NCBI RefSeq assembly: GCF_005222485.1
Contig: NZ_CP029078.1
Coordinates: forward strand, 1,488,001-1,552,000
Reading direction: 5' to 3'
Source: Streptomyces griseoviridis
GTDB lineage: Bacteria; Actinomycetota; Actinomycetes; Streptomycetales; Streptomycetaceae
Length of the DNA stretch: 64,000 nucleotides
This document shows positions 24,375 through 33,712 of the stretch, one piece after another; the first letter of the stretch is position 1, and each line of letters begins with the position of its first letter. Position numbers and translations under genes: made by a program. Below the pieces are notes generated by a model, which ran no database searches, was not told the DNA's origin, and saw only the letters and a list, made by a program, of their open reading frames with translations.

Positions 24375-25532
24375 TTGGGGCGGCTGACCGGCGGGGATCC
24401 CTCGCTGCTGCGAAGGATCAATTCCGCGGTGGTGCTGCACGCTCTGCGTGCCGCGGACTGCGCCACGCTCACCGAGATCACCCGGCTGACGGGGCTGTCG
24501 AGGCCGACGGTCGAGGGTGTCGTCGAGGGGCTGATCGAGGCCGGGCTCGTCGTGGAGACGGCAGCGGAGGAAGGGGCCGCGCGGCGGCAGGGGCGGCCGG
24601 CCCGGCGCTTCAGGTTCCGCGCCGAGGCGGGGCATCTGCTGGGCCTGGAGATCGGCCCGCACCGCGTCGCCGCGCTCCTCGCCGACCTGGACGGCCGGGT
24701 GCTCGGCTCGCAGGCCAAGGACGTCGACGAGACCGCGCCGGCCGACGAGCGCCTCGAACGGCTGCGCACCACGGTCGCCGAACTGCTGCGCCGGGCCGGG
24801 GTGGCACGGGGCTCGCTGCGCGCGGTGGGGGTCGCGACACCGGGGATCGTCGAGGCCGACGGCACGGTACGGCTGGGGACCGCGCTGCCCCAGTGGACCG
24901 GGCTGCCGCTGGGCGAGCGGCTCGGCCGGTCCTTCAAGTGCCCGGTGCTGGTCGAGAACGACGCCAACGCGGCGGCCGTCGCCGAGCACTGGAAGGGGTC
25001 GGCCACCGACTCCGACGACGTGGTGTTCGTGCTGGCCGGGCTGAGCCCCGGGGCGGGGTCGCTGATCGGCGGGCGGCTGCACCGGGGCTACGGCGGGGCG
25101 GCCGGGGAGATCGGCGCGCTGCATCTGCTGGGCCGGGGGGTGACGCCCGAGACGCTGCTGTCCACCACGAGCGAGCCTCTGCACCCCCTGGACGAACGGG
25201 CCGTCGCGGCGGTCTTCGCGCAGGCCCGCGAGGGCGACGAGGAGGCGCGGGCGGCGGTGGAGCGCTTCATCCAGCGGCTGGTGCACGACGTGGCCGCGCT
25301 GGCGCTCGCCCTCGATCCCGAACTGGTCGTGATCGGCGGCTGGGCGGCCGGGCTCGACGGCGTACTGGAGCCGCTGCGCCGCGAGTTGGCCCGTTACTGT
25401 CTGCGCCCGCCGAAGGTGACGCTGTCTCTGCTCGGCGAGGCGGCCGTGACGACCGGCGCCCTGCGGCTCGCCCTCGACCACGTGGAGGAGGAGCTGTTCG
25501 CCGTCGAGAGCACGGTGACCGCGCGCCGTTGA
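24375..25532 (+). CDS. ROK family transcriptional regulator/sugar kinase-like protein
   Basis: 385 aa. An N-terminal winged helix (LLRRINSAVVLHALRAADCA, then TLTEITRLTGLSRPTVEGVV) precedes an ASKHA sugar-kinase fold with GLEIGPHRVAALLADLDGR, VENDANAAAVAEHW and GYGGAAGEIGAL. The Cys-rich zinc motif (CxCGxxGC) normal in ROK proteins after this point is absent, where it reads HLLGRGVTPETLL. TTG 24375 with GGGAGG at 24361-24366 and TACGAT upstream is the best start. Likely a repressor of a sugar-use operon; target not visible here. Confidence 0.85.
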   Translation: MGRLTGGDPSLLRRINSAVVLHALRAADCATLTEITRLTGLSRPTVEGVVEGLIEAGLVVETAAEEGAARRQGRPARRFRFRAEAGHLLGLEIGPHRVAALLADLDGRVLGSQAKDVDETAPADERLERLRTTVAELLRRAGVARGSLRAVGVATPGIVEADGTVRLGTALPQWTGLPLGERLGRSFKCPVLVENDANAAAVAEHWKGSATDSDDVVFVLAGLSPGAGSLIGGRLHRGYGGAAGEIGALHLLGRGVTPETLLSTTSEPLHPLDERAVAAVFAQAREGDEEARAAVERFIQRLVHDVAALALALDPELVVIGGWAAGLDGVLEPLRRELARYCLRPPKVTLSLLGEAAVTTGALRLALDHVEEELFAVESTVTARR

Positions 25533-25638
25533 CGACGAAGGCGCCCCGGAATCACTCCGAATCACTCCGAGGCGCCGGCCGTGCGGCGGTAACCACCTTG
25601 CTCCGTGCGGCAGTTGCTGCCGTGCTCCGTGCGGTCGC
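25533..25638. terminator. Intergenic region between convergent ROK and GntR genes
   Basis: Two GGCGCC sites flank a duplicated AATCACTCCG, and a duplicated TGCTCCGTGCGG follows. The GC stem could terminate both transcripts, without a T-tract. No gene. Confidence 0.4.
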
Positions 25639-26400
25639 TCAGGAGGCCGCGCGCTCCGGGTCCTGGTGGATCTCCACGCCCCCCGCGTCCCCGAAGGTCA
25701 GCCGGCAGGTGTCGGCGCGGTAGGTGGCGACGGAGAGCGCGGCCGTGCGGCCGTCGGCGAGGAAGCGGGTGGTGACGACGAGGACGGGCGCCCCCGGCAG
25801 CCGGTCCAGTTCCTTCGCGTCGTCGGCCCGCGCCGAGCCCAGCTCGACGGCGCTGTCCCGGCTCTCCAGCTCCAGCCGCTGCAACGCGCGCAGCACCGCA
25901 CGCGCGCGTGCCGCGCCGGAGGGCGCGTCGATGCCGGACAGGTCGGGCACCGACGCCTCGGGCACGTAGAGCAGCTCCGCGGCGACGGGCTGGCCGTGCG
26001 AGACACGGGACCTGCGGACCGTCAGGACGGGGGTGTCGACGCCGGTCTCCAGCGCGGCGGCGACGGTCGCGGGCGGGACCGCGAGGACGCAGTCGGCGGC
26101 CTGCCAGACATCGCCCGCCGCACCCGGCCAGGCGTGCTGCTCGGTGCCGACCGCCACGCCCACCCGCGGCGGCGCCACCGTCGTCCCGACCCCGCGCCTG
26201 CGCTGGAGCCTGCCTTCCAGTTCGAGCTGTTCGAGCGCCTGCCTGAGGGTGGCGCGCGCGACGCCGAACCGGGCCGCCAGATCACGTTCGTTGGGCAGGA
26301 TCTCGCCCACGGCGAACTCGGAGTCGAGTGCCTCGGTCAGCACGGTCCTGAGATGCCAGTACTTCGGTTCCGGTACCGCTTCCAGCTGCGTGGTCCCCAC
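25639..26400 (-). CDS. GntR family transcriptional regulator with UTRA domain
   Basis: 253 aa. The winged helix is YWHLRTVLTEALDSEFAVGE, then ILPNERDLAARFGVARATLRQALEQLELEG at about residues 14-65, with the wing RLQRRRGVGTTVA. The remainder has UTRA-type ligand-binding sequence (PVLTVRRSRVSHGQPVAAELLYVP). GTG 26400 is followed by a plausible start sequence MGTTQLEAVPEPKYW. Ligand unknown. It is leftward and its promoter region reads into the repeats at 26.5-26.8 kb. Confidence 0.85.
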   Translation of the reverse strand: MGTTQLEAVPEPKYWHLRTVLTEALDSEFAVGEILPNERDLAARFGVARATLRQALEQLELEGRLQRRRGVGTTVAPPRVGVAVGTEQHAWPGAAGDVWQAADCVLAVPPATVAAALETGVDTPVLTVRRSRVSHGQPVAAELLYVPEASVPDLSGIDAPSGAARARAVLRALQRLELESRDSAVELGSARADDAKELDRLPGAPVLVVTTRFLADGRTAALSVATYRADTCRLTFGDAGGVEIHQDPERAAS

Positions 26401-26928
26401 CCTGTCCTCCGCGATCGCTGTGGTCCGGCGGCGTTTAAGCGCCCTTGTTTATTAAAGGTTGTTGCACTTATCTGCGACCATAAGGCGGCCCAAACCCTTG
26501 GTCAAGACCAATCCTCGATCCCTGGGACAACCCATACGAACGGCGCCGCACAGCGTTCACAGGGCGTTCGCGCGGGACGGGATTCGTGACATCGCGGCAA
26601 AGCCCCCGTCGCGGAACGGGGGCTCGGGGTCACGCTCGGGGTCACGCGCAGGGGCGGGTCGGGGTGAACGGGGTGCGGACAGGCAGGTGGGCGGGGTGCG
26701 GACGGCAGAGGGCGGACGGCGGAGGAGCAAGGTGCGGACGGCAGAGGGCGGAACAGCGGGGGCAGGGTGCGGACGGCGGGCGCAGGGTGCGGACGGCAGA
26801 GGGCTACCCGCCGGTAGTAATTGCTGACAAACTGTCTACTCAAGGTCCTTCGGCTCAGCGCCCCCGGACCTCCGCCCAGTACACCCCGGACCCATCAGCC
26901 CAACGCACCCCGGACGAGGAGCAGCCGT
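26401..26928. other. 528-bp intergenic region with GGTGCGGACGGC repeats
   Basis: No gene. It contains promoter-like AT-rich sequence for the GntR gene (about 26435-26475), then imperfect copies of GGTGCGGACGGCAGAGGGC at 26695, 26731 and 26786, with a partial copy at 26765. CTACC/GGTAG (near 26803-26816) forms a small hairpin before AATTGCTGACAAACTG, a likely promoter for the hydrolase. Confidence 0.5.
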
Positions 26929-27759
26929 ATGTCCGCGACCGTCACGTTCGATGTCCCCACCCCGCGCGGCCCGCGCCCCGTGACCGTCTCCTACGCGCGC
27001 GTGGGGCGCGGTGAGCCGCTGCTCCTGCTGCACGGCATCGGCCACCACCGGCAGGCCTGGGACCCGGTGGTGGACATCCTCGCCACCGAGCGCGAGGTGA
27101 TCAGCGTGGACCTGCCGGGCTTCGGCGCCTCCCCCGCCCTGCCGGACGGCCTGGGACACGACCTGGCCGCGACGACCGGCGTCGTCGGCGCGCTGTGCGA
27201 GGCGCTGGAGCTGGACCGGCCGCACGCCGTCGGCAACTCGCTCGGCGGTCTGATCGCCCTGGAGCTCGGCCGCGAGAAACGCGTACGGTCCGTCACCGCC
27301 TTCTCCCCCGCCGGGTTCTGGTCCGCGTCGGAACGCCGCTACGCCTTCGGGGTCCTGCTCACCATGCGGCACATCGCCCGCCGGCTGCCGCTGCCGCTGG
27401 TCGAGCGGCTGTCCCGGACGGCGGCCGGCCGCACTGCGCTCACCAGTACCGTCTACGCCCGCCCCGGCCGGCGTTCACCCGAGGCCGTGGTCGCCGAGAC
27501 GCTCGCCCTCGCGGGCGCCACCGGCTTCGACGACACCCTCAGGGCGGGCGGTTCCGTGCGGTTCACCGACGACGTCCCCGGACTGCCCGTCACCATCGCC
27601 TGGGGCACCCGGGACGTGCTCCTGCCGCGCCGTCAGGGGGTGCGCGCCAAGCGGATCATCCCCCGTGCCCGCCTGGTACGGCTCCCCGGCTGCGGGCACT
27701 GCCCGATGAACGACGACCCCGCGCTGGTCGCGCGCGTCATCCTCGACGGCAGCCGCTGA
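26929..27759 (+). CDS. Alpha/beta hydrolase
   Basis: 276 aa. Oxyanion loop HGIGHHRQAW, nucleophile elbow GNSLGG (Ser), catalytic Asp probably in WGTRDVLLP, and His in GCGHCPMNDDP. ATG 26929 follows GAGGAGCAGCCGT. No signal peptide, so cytosolic. Substrate unknown. Its last about 285 bp are overlapped by the antisense EamA reading frame. Confidence 0.87.
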   Translation: MSATVTFDVPTPRGPRPVTVSYARVGRGEPLLLLHGIGHHRQAWDPVVDILATEREVISVDLPGFGASPALPDGLGHDLAATTGVVGALCEALELDRPHAVGNSLGGLIALELGREKRVRSVTAFSPAGFWSASERRYAFGVLLTMRHIARRLPLPLVERLSRTAAGRTALTSTVYARPGRRSPEAVVAETLALAGATGFDDTLRAGGSVRFTDDVPGLPVTIAWGTRDVLLPRRQGVRAKRIIPRARLVRLPGCGHCPMNDDPALVARVILDGSR

Positions 27760-28641
27760 CCGGCCCCGCCCCCGGACCGAGAGCCCCGAACCGACCGCGA
27801 CCCCGGCGCCGACGAGCGCGCTGCCGACGGCCTGCGCCACCCCGTAGGAGCCCGTTCCGACGAGCGGGGCGGTCGCCGCGGCGGCCACCGGGATGAGCCC
27901 GGAGAACAGCGTCGCGCGCTCGACACCGATGCGCCGCATGCCCGAGTACCAGCAGACGAATCCGACGACGGTGACGACGACGGCCTGCCAGAGCAGCGCC
28001 GCCGTCTCGCCCGCGTCGGGCCGCCGCAGCCAGGCGCTGCCGTCGATCAGCAGTCCGGCCGCCGCCGACTCGACGGCGGCGATCCCGCACACGGTGGCCG
28101 ACAGCAGCCGGGGGCCGAGGGGCCGCAGCACCGGCACGGCGAGGACCGCGAAGCCGACCTCGCCGGCCAGCGCGCAGACCGAGAAGGCGACGCCCGCGCC
28201 GTCGGTGCGGCCCCACCCCTGCGTGGTGAGGGCGCCCGCCGCCACCAGCAGCGCGCCGTACAGGACGGCCCGCCGGGGGCCGCGTCCGTCGAGCAGCGGC
28301 ACCAGTACCGCCACGACGACCGGCGCGCACCCGACGAGGACGCCGGGGACCGCCGGTTCGGCGGTGCGTTCGGCGGCGATCACCGCCAGGTTGAAGCCGA
28401 CCATGCCGACGGCCGCGAGCAGCGCCAGCCGGCCCCACTGCCGGGGCGTGAGCGCGCGCAGGGCGGCCCCTGCGCCCCGGTGGGCCAGCGGGACGAGCAG
28501 CAGGCAGGCGAGGCCGTAGCGGACGAACTGGCCGCCGGCGTAGGGGTACGCGCCGAGCACGCTGTTGGCGGTGAAGGACCCGCCGACGAGCACGCAGGCG
28601 AGCCCGGCGAGCAGGGAGCCGCGGGTGGTGGTGACGTTCAT
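27475..28641 (-). CDS. EamA/DMT-family transporter with run-on C-terminus
   Basis: About 300 N-terminal residues form a ten-helix EamA (drug/metabolite) exporter (LLAGLACVLVGGSFTANSVL; VGMVGFNLAVIAAERTAEPA; ALVGAGVAVGSGLSV). No stop occurs at the usual end near 27770; the frame continues through the antisense strand of the hydrolase to 27475, adding about 95 charged, low-information residues. The true end may be shorter if a stop was lost, or the protein may run on. Start ATG 28641 is 47 bp from the divergent MocR gene. Substrate unknown. Confidence 0.75.
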   Translation of the reverse strand: MNVTTTRGSLLAGLACVLVGGSFTANSVLGAYPYAGGQFVRYGLACLLLVPLAHRGAGAALRALTPRQWGRLALLAAVGMVGFNLAVIAAERTAEPAVPGVLVGCAPVVVAVLVPLLDGRGPRRAVLYGALLVAAGALTTQGWGRTDGAGVAFSVCALAGEVGFAVLAVPVLRPLGPRLLSATVCGIAAVESAAAGLLIDGSAWLRRPDAGETAALLWQAVVVTVVGFVCWYSGMRRIGVERATLFSGLIPVAAAATAPLVGTGSYGVAQAVGSALVGAGVAVGSGLSVRGRGRSAAAVEDDARDQRGVVVHRAVPAAGEPYQAGTGDDPLGAHPLTARQEHVPGAPGDGDGQSGDVVGEPHGTARPEGVVEAGGAREGERLGDHGLG

Positions 28642-28688
28642 GACGGCGACGTTAGGCAGCGGGGCGGTCCGGTTTAAGGTCCACTTCC

Positions 28689-30176
28689 ATGACGTCATCG
28701 GGGACCAATCAGGGCGCCGCGCCGGCCGCCGGCACGCGGGCCGACGCGGCCTCCCCCGCGTGGGAGGTGCTGCTGCCCGCCGCCGCCGCGCCGGCCCGCG
28801 CGCGTGGACGTTCGCTGCGGGCCGCCCTGCGGGAAGCCGTGCGCTCGGGGCGGCTCGGGCCCGGGACCCGGCTGCCGTCCAGCCGGGAGCTGGCCGCCGA
28901 CCTCGGCGTGTCGCGGGGGCTCGTCACCGAGGCGTACGAGCAGCTGACGGCTGAGGGCTATCTGCGCAGCGGCCGGGGCGCGGGCACCTGGGTGGCCGGT
29001 GCCGTGCGGGCCGCGTCGGCACGCGCGCGTGACCTCGCGCCCAGGCCGCCGGGCGCGGTGGTGGACTTCGTGCCGGGCTCCCCCGACCTGGCGCTGTTCC
29101 CGCGCGCGCGGTGGGCCGCCGCGGGACGCGCCGTGCTCGCCGAGCTGCCCCACCAGGACCTCGGCTACCCCGACCCGCGCGGGCTGCCCCGGCTGCGCGC
29201 AGCGCTGGCCGAGTTGCTGACCAGACGGCGGGGCGTGGTCGCCGACCCGGAACGGATCGTGGTCGTCTCCGGGGTGGCCCAGGCGATGACGGTGCTCGGT
29301 TTCGCGCTGCACGCGCGCGGGTGGCCCGCCGTCGGTGTCGAGGACCCCGGCAGCCCCCAGCACGACGCGCTGTACGCGGCCACGGGCGTGCGCACGGTGC
29401 CGCTGCCGCTGGACGAAGAGGGGCTGTCGATCGGTCCGCTGCGGGCCTCGGGGGTGCGGGCGGTGGTGACGACCCCGTCGCACCAGTTCCCCACCGGCAT
29501 CGCGTACTCGGCCCGCCGCCGCGCCGAACTCCTCGACTGGGCGCGCGCGGTGGACGGCTTCGTCGTCGAGGACGACTACGACGGCGACTTCCGCTACGAC
29601 AGGGCGCCGGTGGGGGCGCTGCACGGGCTCGATCCCGACCGGGTGGCCTACACCGGGTCGGTCAGCAAGTCCCTCGCGCCGGGTCTGCGCCTCGGCTGGC
29701 TGCTGGTGCCGCCCGCGCTCGCGGAGACCGTCGTCGAGCGGAAGCGGACCCTTGACCTCGGTCATCCCACCCTCGACCAGGCCCTGTTCGCGCGGTTCCT
29801 GGAGCGCGGCGACTACGACCGCCAGCTGCGGCGCTGCCAGCGCGCGTACCGGGACCGGCGGGACGCCCTGACCGCCGCCCTGACCAGGTACTTCCCGGGC
29901 GCCGAGCTGTCCGGGATCGCGGCGGGACTGCACGTCATCGTCACCCTCCCCGAGCGGTACGGGCCCGAGGAGCGCTTCCTCGCGCGCGTGGCGGAGGCGG
30001 GCGTGGCGGTGCGGTCGCTGACGGAGTACACGCACGCGCGTGCCGGACGGGAAAGGACGCGGGAACGGGTATCTGCCGGGGGTGGCGGTGTGCGGCTGGT
30101 GCTGGGGTACGCGCACCTGCCGCCGACGCGGGTCCTGGAGGGCGTCCGGCTGATGGCCGAGGCGGTGGACGGCTGA
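28689..30176 (+). CDS. MocR-type PLP-dependent transcriptional regulator
   Basis: 495 aa. An N-terminal GntR winged helix ([20 protein letters not shown], then [20 protein letters not shown]) is fused to a class I aminotransferase-like domain with [19 protein letters not shown] and PLP lysine in [17 protein letters not shown]. MocR proteins commonly control a divergent neighbour, here the EamA transporter 47 bp away, so regulation of that exporter is likely but inferred. Effector unknown. Confidence 0.88.
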   Translation: MTSSGTNQGAAPAAGTRADAASPAWEVLLPAAAAPARARGRSLRAALREAVRSGRLGPGTRLPSSRELAADLGVSRGLVTEAYEQLTAEGYLRSGRGAGTWVAGAVRAASARARDLAPRPPGAVVDFVPGSPDLALFPRARWAAAGRAVLAELPHQDLGYPDPRGLPRLRAALAELLTRRRGVVADPERIVVVSGVAQAMTVLGFALHARGWPAVGVEDPGSPQHDALYAATGVRTVPLPLDEEGLSIGPLRASGVRAVVTTPSHQFPTGIAYSARRRAELLDWARAVDGFVVEDDYDGDFRYDRAPVGALHGLDPDRVAYTGSVSKSLAPGLRLGWLLVPPALAETVVERKRTLDLGHPTLDQALFARFLERGDYDRQLRRCQRAYRDRRDALTAALTRYFPGAELSGIAAGLHVIVTLPERYGPEERFLARVAEAGVAVRSLTEYTHARAGRERTRERVSAGGGGVRLVLGYAHLPPTRVLEGVRLMAEAVDG

Positions 30177-30361
30177 CGGGCGGGAGCGGGCCGCGGGCGA
30201 TGGACGATGGACGACGGGCCAGCCGGCAGGCCGTTCGCGGCGGCGCGGGCAGCAGTCGGCGGCCACGCGCGCGTGCCCGTTCCCGGCGGTGCGGGCAGGC
30301 GTGGGACGGCCCTCGGGGCGGCCTCACGCGCGTGCCGGTTCCCCTGCCGCGTCGGCCGGTT

Positions 30362-30383
30362 GTTCACCTGTGGTTTCCGTGGG
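30362..30383 (+). promoter_or_regulatory. Putative PHO box (PhoP operator) before PhoD
   Basis: GTTCACCTGTG (30362-30372) and GTTTCCGTGGG (30373-30383) are two adjacent 11-bp direct-repeat units. The first matches the Streptomyces PhoP unit GTTCACC well; the second is weaker. About 66 bp upstream of a phoD-type gene, where PhoP control is established in the genus. Confidence 0.6.
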
Positions 30384-30448
30384 CGCTGCGACGCACGCGT
30401 AGGTGTGGGAATCGCACATCCGCCGGACCCCGTCCTGGAGGCACATCC

Positions 30449-32032
30449 ATGTCACACCGTCCGTTCCCCGGCCGTCGCGGCGTGCTGCGCGGCTCCCTCG
30501 CCGCGTCGGCCGCCCTCGCCCTGCCCACCGCCCTCGCCTCGGCACCGGCGTTCGCCCTGTCCGGGCGGCCGAAGGCGGCCTGGGGCGTGCAGGCGGGAGA
30601 CGTGACCACCGACTCGGGTCTGGTGTGGGTGCGTTCCGACCGTCCGGCCCGGATGATCGTCGAGACGTCCGCGACGGAGTCGTTCCGCAACCCGCGCCGC
30701 CTGCACGGCCCGCTGCTGGGCGCGGACTCCGACTTCACCGGCACCACCAGGCTGCGCGGACTGCCCGCGGGCGAGCAGATCCACTACCGGGTGCTGCTGG
30801 CCGACCCGCACGACCCGCGGCGCACCGGCGAGCCGGTGACGGGCACGTTCCGCACGGCGTCCGCGAAACGCCGGAGCGGCGTCCGGTTCGTCTGGTCGGG
30901 CGACCTGGCCGGGCAGGGCTGGGGCATCAACGAGGCGATCGGCGGCTACCGGATCTACGACGCCATGGCGAAGGTCGACCCCGACTTCTTCCTGTGCAGC
31001 GGCGACAACATCTACGCGGACGGGCCGATCCAGGCGACCGCCGCGCTCCCCGACGGCGGTGTGTACCGCAGCGTCACCACCGAGGAGAAGTCGCACGTCG
31101 CGGTCACCCTGGACGACTTCAGGGGCAACTTCCGCTACAACCTGCTGGACGGCCCGCTGCGCCGCTTCAACGCGCAGGTCCCGAGCATCATCCAGTGGGA
31201 CGACCACGAGGTCCGCAACAACTGGTACCCGGGCGAGGTCATCGGCACCGGCACCCCGTACCCGGCGGGGACGAGAGTCGACGACCTGGCCGTCCGCGCC
31301 CGGCGCGCCTTCTCGGAGTACTTCCCGATCACCGGCGTGAGCGGCCGTCCGGACGGCCGCATCCACCGGGTCGTCCACCACGGCCCGCTGCTCGACGTGT
31401 TCGTGCTCGACATGCGCACCCACCGCAACGCCAACTCGGCGAACGACCAGGCGAAGGACCCGCAGGGCATCCTCGGACGCGCGCAGTTGGAGTGGCTGAA
31501 GCGGGAGCTGTCCAGGTCGCGGGCGGTGTGGAAGGTCATCGCCGCGGACATGCCGCTGGGTCTCGTGGTGCCCGACGGCGTCGAGGGCAAGGCCAACTTC
31601 GAGGCCGTCGCGCAGGGCGACCCGGGCGTGCCGCTCGGCCGCGAGCTGCAGATCGCGGAGCTGCTGCGGTACATCAAGCACCGGCGGATCACCGGCACGG
31701 TGTGGCTGACCGCCGACGTGCACCACACCTCCGCCCAGCACTACGACCCGTCGCGGGCCGCGTTCAAGGACTTCGCGCCGTTCTGGGAGTTCGTCTCCGG
31801 GCCGCTGAACGCCGGCGCGTTCCCGGCCAGCGACCTGGACGGCACCTTCGGCCCCGACCGGGTCTTCGTGAAGGCTCCGACCGTCGCGAACGTGTCGCCC
31901 GCCGAGGGGTACCAGTTCTTCGGCGAGGTCGACATCGACGGCGACAGCGGGGAGTTGACGGTCCGTCTGCGCGAGTACGACGGGACGGTGCTGTTCACGA
32001 AGGTGCTCCAGCCGGGCCGCGTCGGTCAGTGA
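30449..32032 (+). CDS. phoD: Secreted alkaline phosphatase/phosphodiesterase, PhoD family
   Basis: 527 aa. A twin-arginine signal (FPGRRGVLRGSLAASAALAL) is cut near residue 38. An N-terminal beta-sandwich (VQAGDVTTDSGLVWVRSDRP) is followed by a metallophosphatase core: VWSGDLAG, CSGDNIYADG, QWDDHEVRNNWYPGE and TADVHHTSAQHYDP, which supply Fe/Ca ligands. It releases phosphate from phosphodiesters outside the cell when phosphate is scarce. ATG 30449 follows CTGGAGG, and a PHO-box-like repeat lies upstream. Confidence 0.9.
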   Translation: MSHRPFPGRRGVLRGSLAASAALALPTALASAPAFALSGRPKAAWGVQAGDVTTDSGLVWVRSDRPARMIVETSATESFRNPRRLHGPLLGADSDFTGTTRLRGLPAGEQIHYRVLLADPHDPRRTGEPVTGTFRTASAKRRSGVRFVWSGDLAGQGWGINEAIGGYRIYDAMAKVDPDFFLCSGDNIYADGPIQATAALPDGGVYRSVTTEEKSHVAVTLDDFRGNFRYNLLDGPLRRFNAQVPSIIQWDDHEVRNNWYPGEVIGTGTPYPAGTRVDDLAVRARRAFSEYFPITGVSGRPDGRIHRVVHHGPLLDVFVLDMRTHRNANSANDQAKDPQGILGRAQLEWLKRELSRSRAVWKVIAADMPLGLVVPDGVEGKANFEAVAQGDPGVPLGRELQIAELLRYIKHRRITGTVWLTADVHHTSAQHYDPSRAAFKDFAPFWEFVSGPLNAGAFPASDLDGTFGPDRVFVKAPTVANVSPAEGYQFFGEVDIDGDSGELTVRLREYDGTVLFTKVLQPGRVGQ

Positions 32033-32173
32033 CTCCCGTACCCTGGGTGCTGTGCCGCGCATCGGCGTCATCCCCCGGTGCGCGGCCGGGGCGTGCCCCC
32101 GGGAACTCCCGCCCATGCAGGGCGTCTTCGCAGGTCAGAGCGGATTGTCAGTGGTGGCCTCTACGGTTTTTCC

Positions 32174-33712
32174 ATGACGCGATCCTTGCAGGCCGTGGCC
32201 TACCGCCGACCCTCCGTGCTGGAATCCGCCGTGGGTGGACAGCGCCTGGGGCTTGAGACCTCACGGGGCGCGACACCTTCGGGTGCCGCGGACCATCCCC
32301 GCTTCTTCAGCGGCTTCCTGACGTCCCCTCAGATCGCGGCGGCTGGGCTGCTCGCGGTCGCCGACGTGGCGGCGGCCCGCTACTACCAGCCCCAGTTGCG
32401 CGCCTCGCTCGACCCGGTGGTCACCGGCAACGGCGACCGGCTGCGGTTCGAGTCCTTCTCCGGCTGCGGCGGGGTGTACGCGCGTCTTGACGTACTGACG
32501 GGCGGTCTCGACGGCGGCGAGGTGGGCCGCGGCACGACGAACGTCGACGTGAACAACCCGCTGCGTGAGGCGCTGTCGCGGATCGGCGCGGACGACCCGC
32601 TGCATCTGCGGGTGGGGCCCGAGGAGATGGCGGTGACCACGCTGGACGGCCCGGTGGTGGAGAAGAAGGTGCCGCTTCCGGACCGCTGGCTGCGCGGTTT
32701 CGCGGAGGCCCAGGTGGTCGCCGCTGACTTCGACCTGCGCGCGGAGCTGCCCGCCGCCGAGGCCGTGCGGTTCCTGCGCTCGCTGCCGCGCTCCGGGGGC
32801 CGTGGCTCCTCGGCCGGGCCGCGCTGGGTGGTGCCCGCGGGCCGGGTGCTGCGGCCGACCACCCGCCCGGTGCCGGGCGCGGTGTGCCTGCCGGGCCCTG
32901 AGCGGCTGATCGCGCTCCAGCGGGTGCTGCGGCACGCGACGGCCCTGCGGGTCTACGGTCCCGCGGTCACCGCAGGCGGCGCGGCCACGGCGGGTGCCTG
33001 GGAGGCCGTGCTGCCCGGGATGCGGCTCACCCTCACCCTGTCGCCCGACGCCTCGCGCGGCTTCTCCGGTGAGGGCGGCGTCCTCGACGCGCTGGCCACC
33101 GGCGAGCACAGGGCGGCCCCGGCGGATCGCGACGGCGGCGGCAGCGGCAGCGGCAGCGGCAGCGGCAGCGGCGAGGACGCCGAGTCCACCGAGGCCGCCG
33201 ACGACACGGACCTGGTGTCGATGCTCCTGGCCTGGGAGCCCCGGATCGATGTCGCCGACCTCGCCGCGTCCTCGGGCCTGCCGGCCGAGCGGGTCAGGGC
33301 CGCCCTGGTCCGCCTCGGCACCTCGGGGCGCGTCGGGTACGACACGGCGGAGGCCGCCTACTTCCACCGCGAACTGCCCTACGACGCCGAGCGCGTGGAG
33401 CGCCACAACCCGCGGCTGCGGTCGGCGCGGGCGCTGGTCGCGGCGGGCGCGGTACGGCTCGACGGCACCCTCGGGACGGTCACCGCGGAGGACGGCCACG
33501 CGCACCGGGTGCGGGACGACGCGGGGGTGCTCAGCTGCAGCTGCCTCTGGTGGGCGAAGTACCGGGGCGGACGCGGACCGTGCAAGCACGCGCTGGCGGT
33601 GCGGATGGTGCGCCGGGGCGCGGTGGCCCGGCCCGCGGACCAGGTGGAGCGGAGCGGCCCACCCACCGGGGCGGACCTGAACACGGCACGGATCGACGGG
33701 GACATGCGATGA
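32174..33712 (+). CDS. SWIM zinc-finger protein
   Basis: 512 aa. The zinc-binding SWIM motif CSCLWWAKYRGGRGPCKH (CxC-x13-CxH) is at the C-terminus, about residues 455-480. A winged-helix-like part (DVADLAASSGLPAERVRAAL) precedes it. A Gly-Ser linker of five GS hexanucleotide units (33136-33171) joins the halves. The N-terminal 300 residues are unrecognised. It overlaps the next gene as ATGA, so the two form an operon; such SWIM/DUF6493 pairs recur in Streptomyces. Function unknown. Confidence 0.82.
   Translation: MTRSLQAVAYRRPSVLESAVGGQRLGLETSRGATPSGAADHPRFFSGFLTSPQIAAAGLLAVADVAAARYYQPQLRASLDPVVTGNGDRLRFESFSGCGGVYARLDVLTGGLDGGEVGRGTTNVDVNNPLREALSRIGADDPLHLRVGPEEMAVTTLDGPVVEKKVPLPDRWLRGFAEAQVVAADFDLRAELPAAEAVRFLRSLPRSGGRGSSAGPRWVVPAGRVLRPTTRPVPGAVCLPGPERLIALQRVLRHATALRVYGPAVTAGGAATAGAWEAVLPGMRLTLTLSPDASRGFSGEGGVLDALATGEHRAAPADRDGGGSGSGSGSGSGEDAESTEAADDTDLVSMLLAWEPRIDVADLAASSGLPAERVRAALVRLGTSGRVGYDTAEAAYFHRELPYDAERVERHNPRLRSARALVAAGAVRLDGTLGTVTAEDGHAHRVRDDAGVLSCSCLWWAKYRGGRGPCKHALAVRMVRRGAVARPADQVERSGPPTGADLNTARIDGDMR
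33136..33171 (+). repeat. GGCAGC hexanucleotide repeat inside the SWIM gene
   Basis: Five near-perfect GGCAGC units encode a (GS) linker. It could vary in length between strains by slippage without shifting frame. Confidence 0.75.

Noticed and set aside
26695..26805. Coding sequence in the GGTGCGGACGGC repeats
   Set aside because: Reading frames are short, Arg/Gly-rich and without ribosome sites; the repeats are intergenic.
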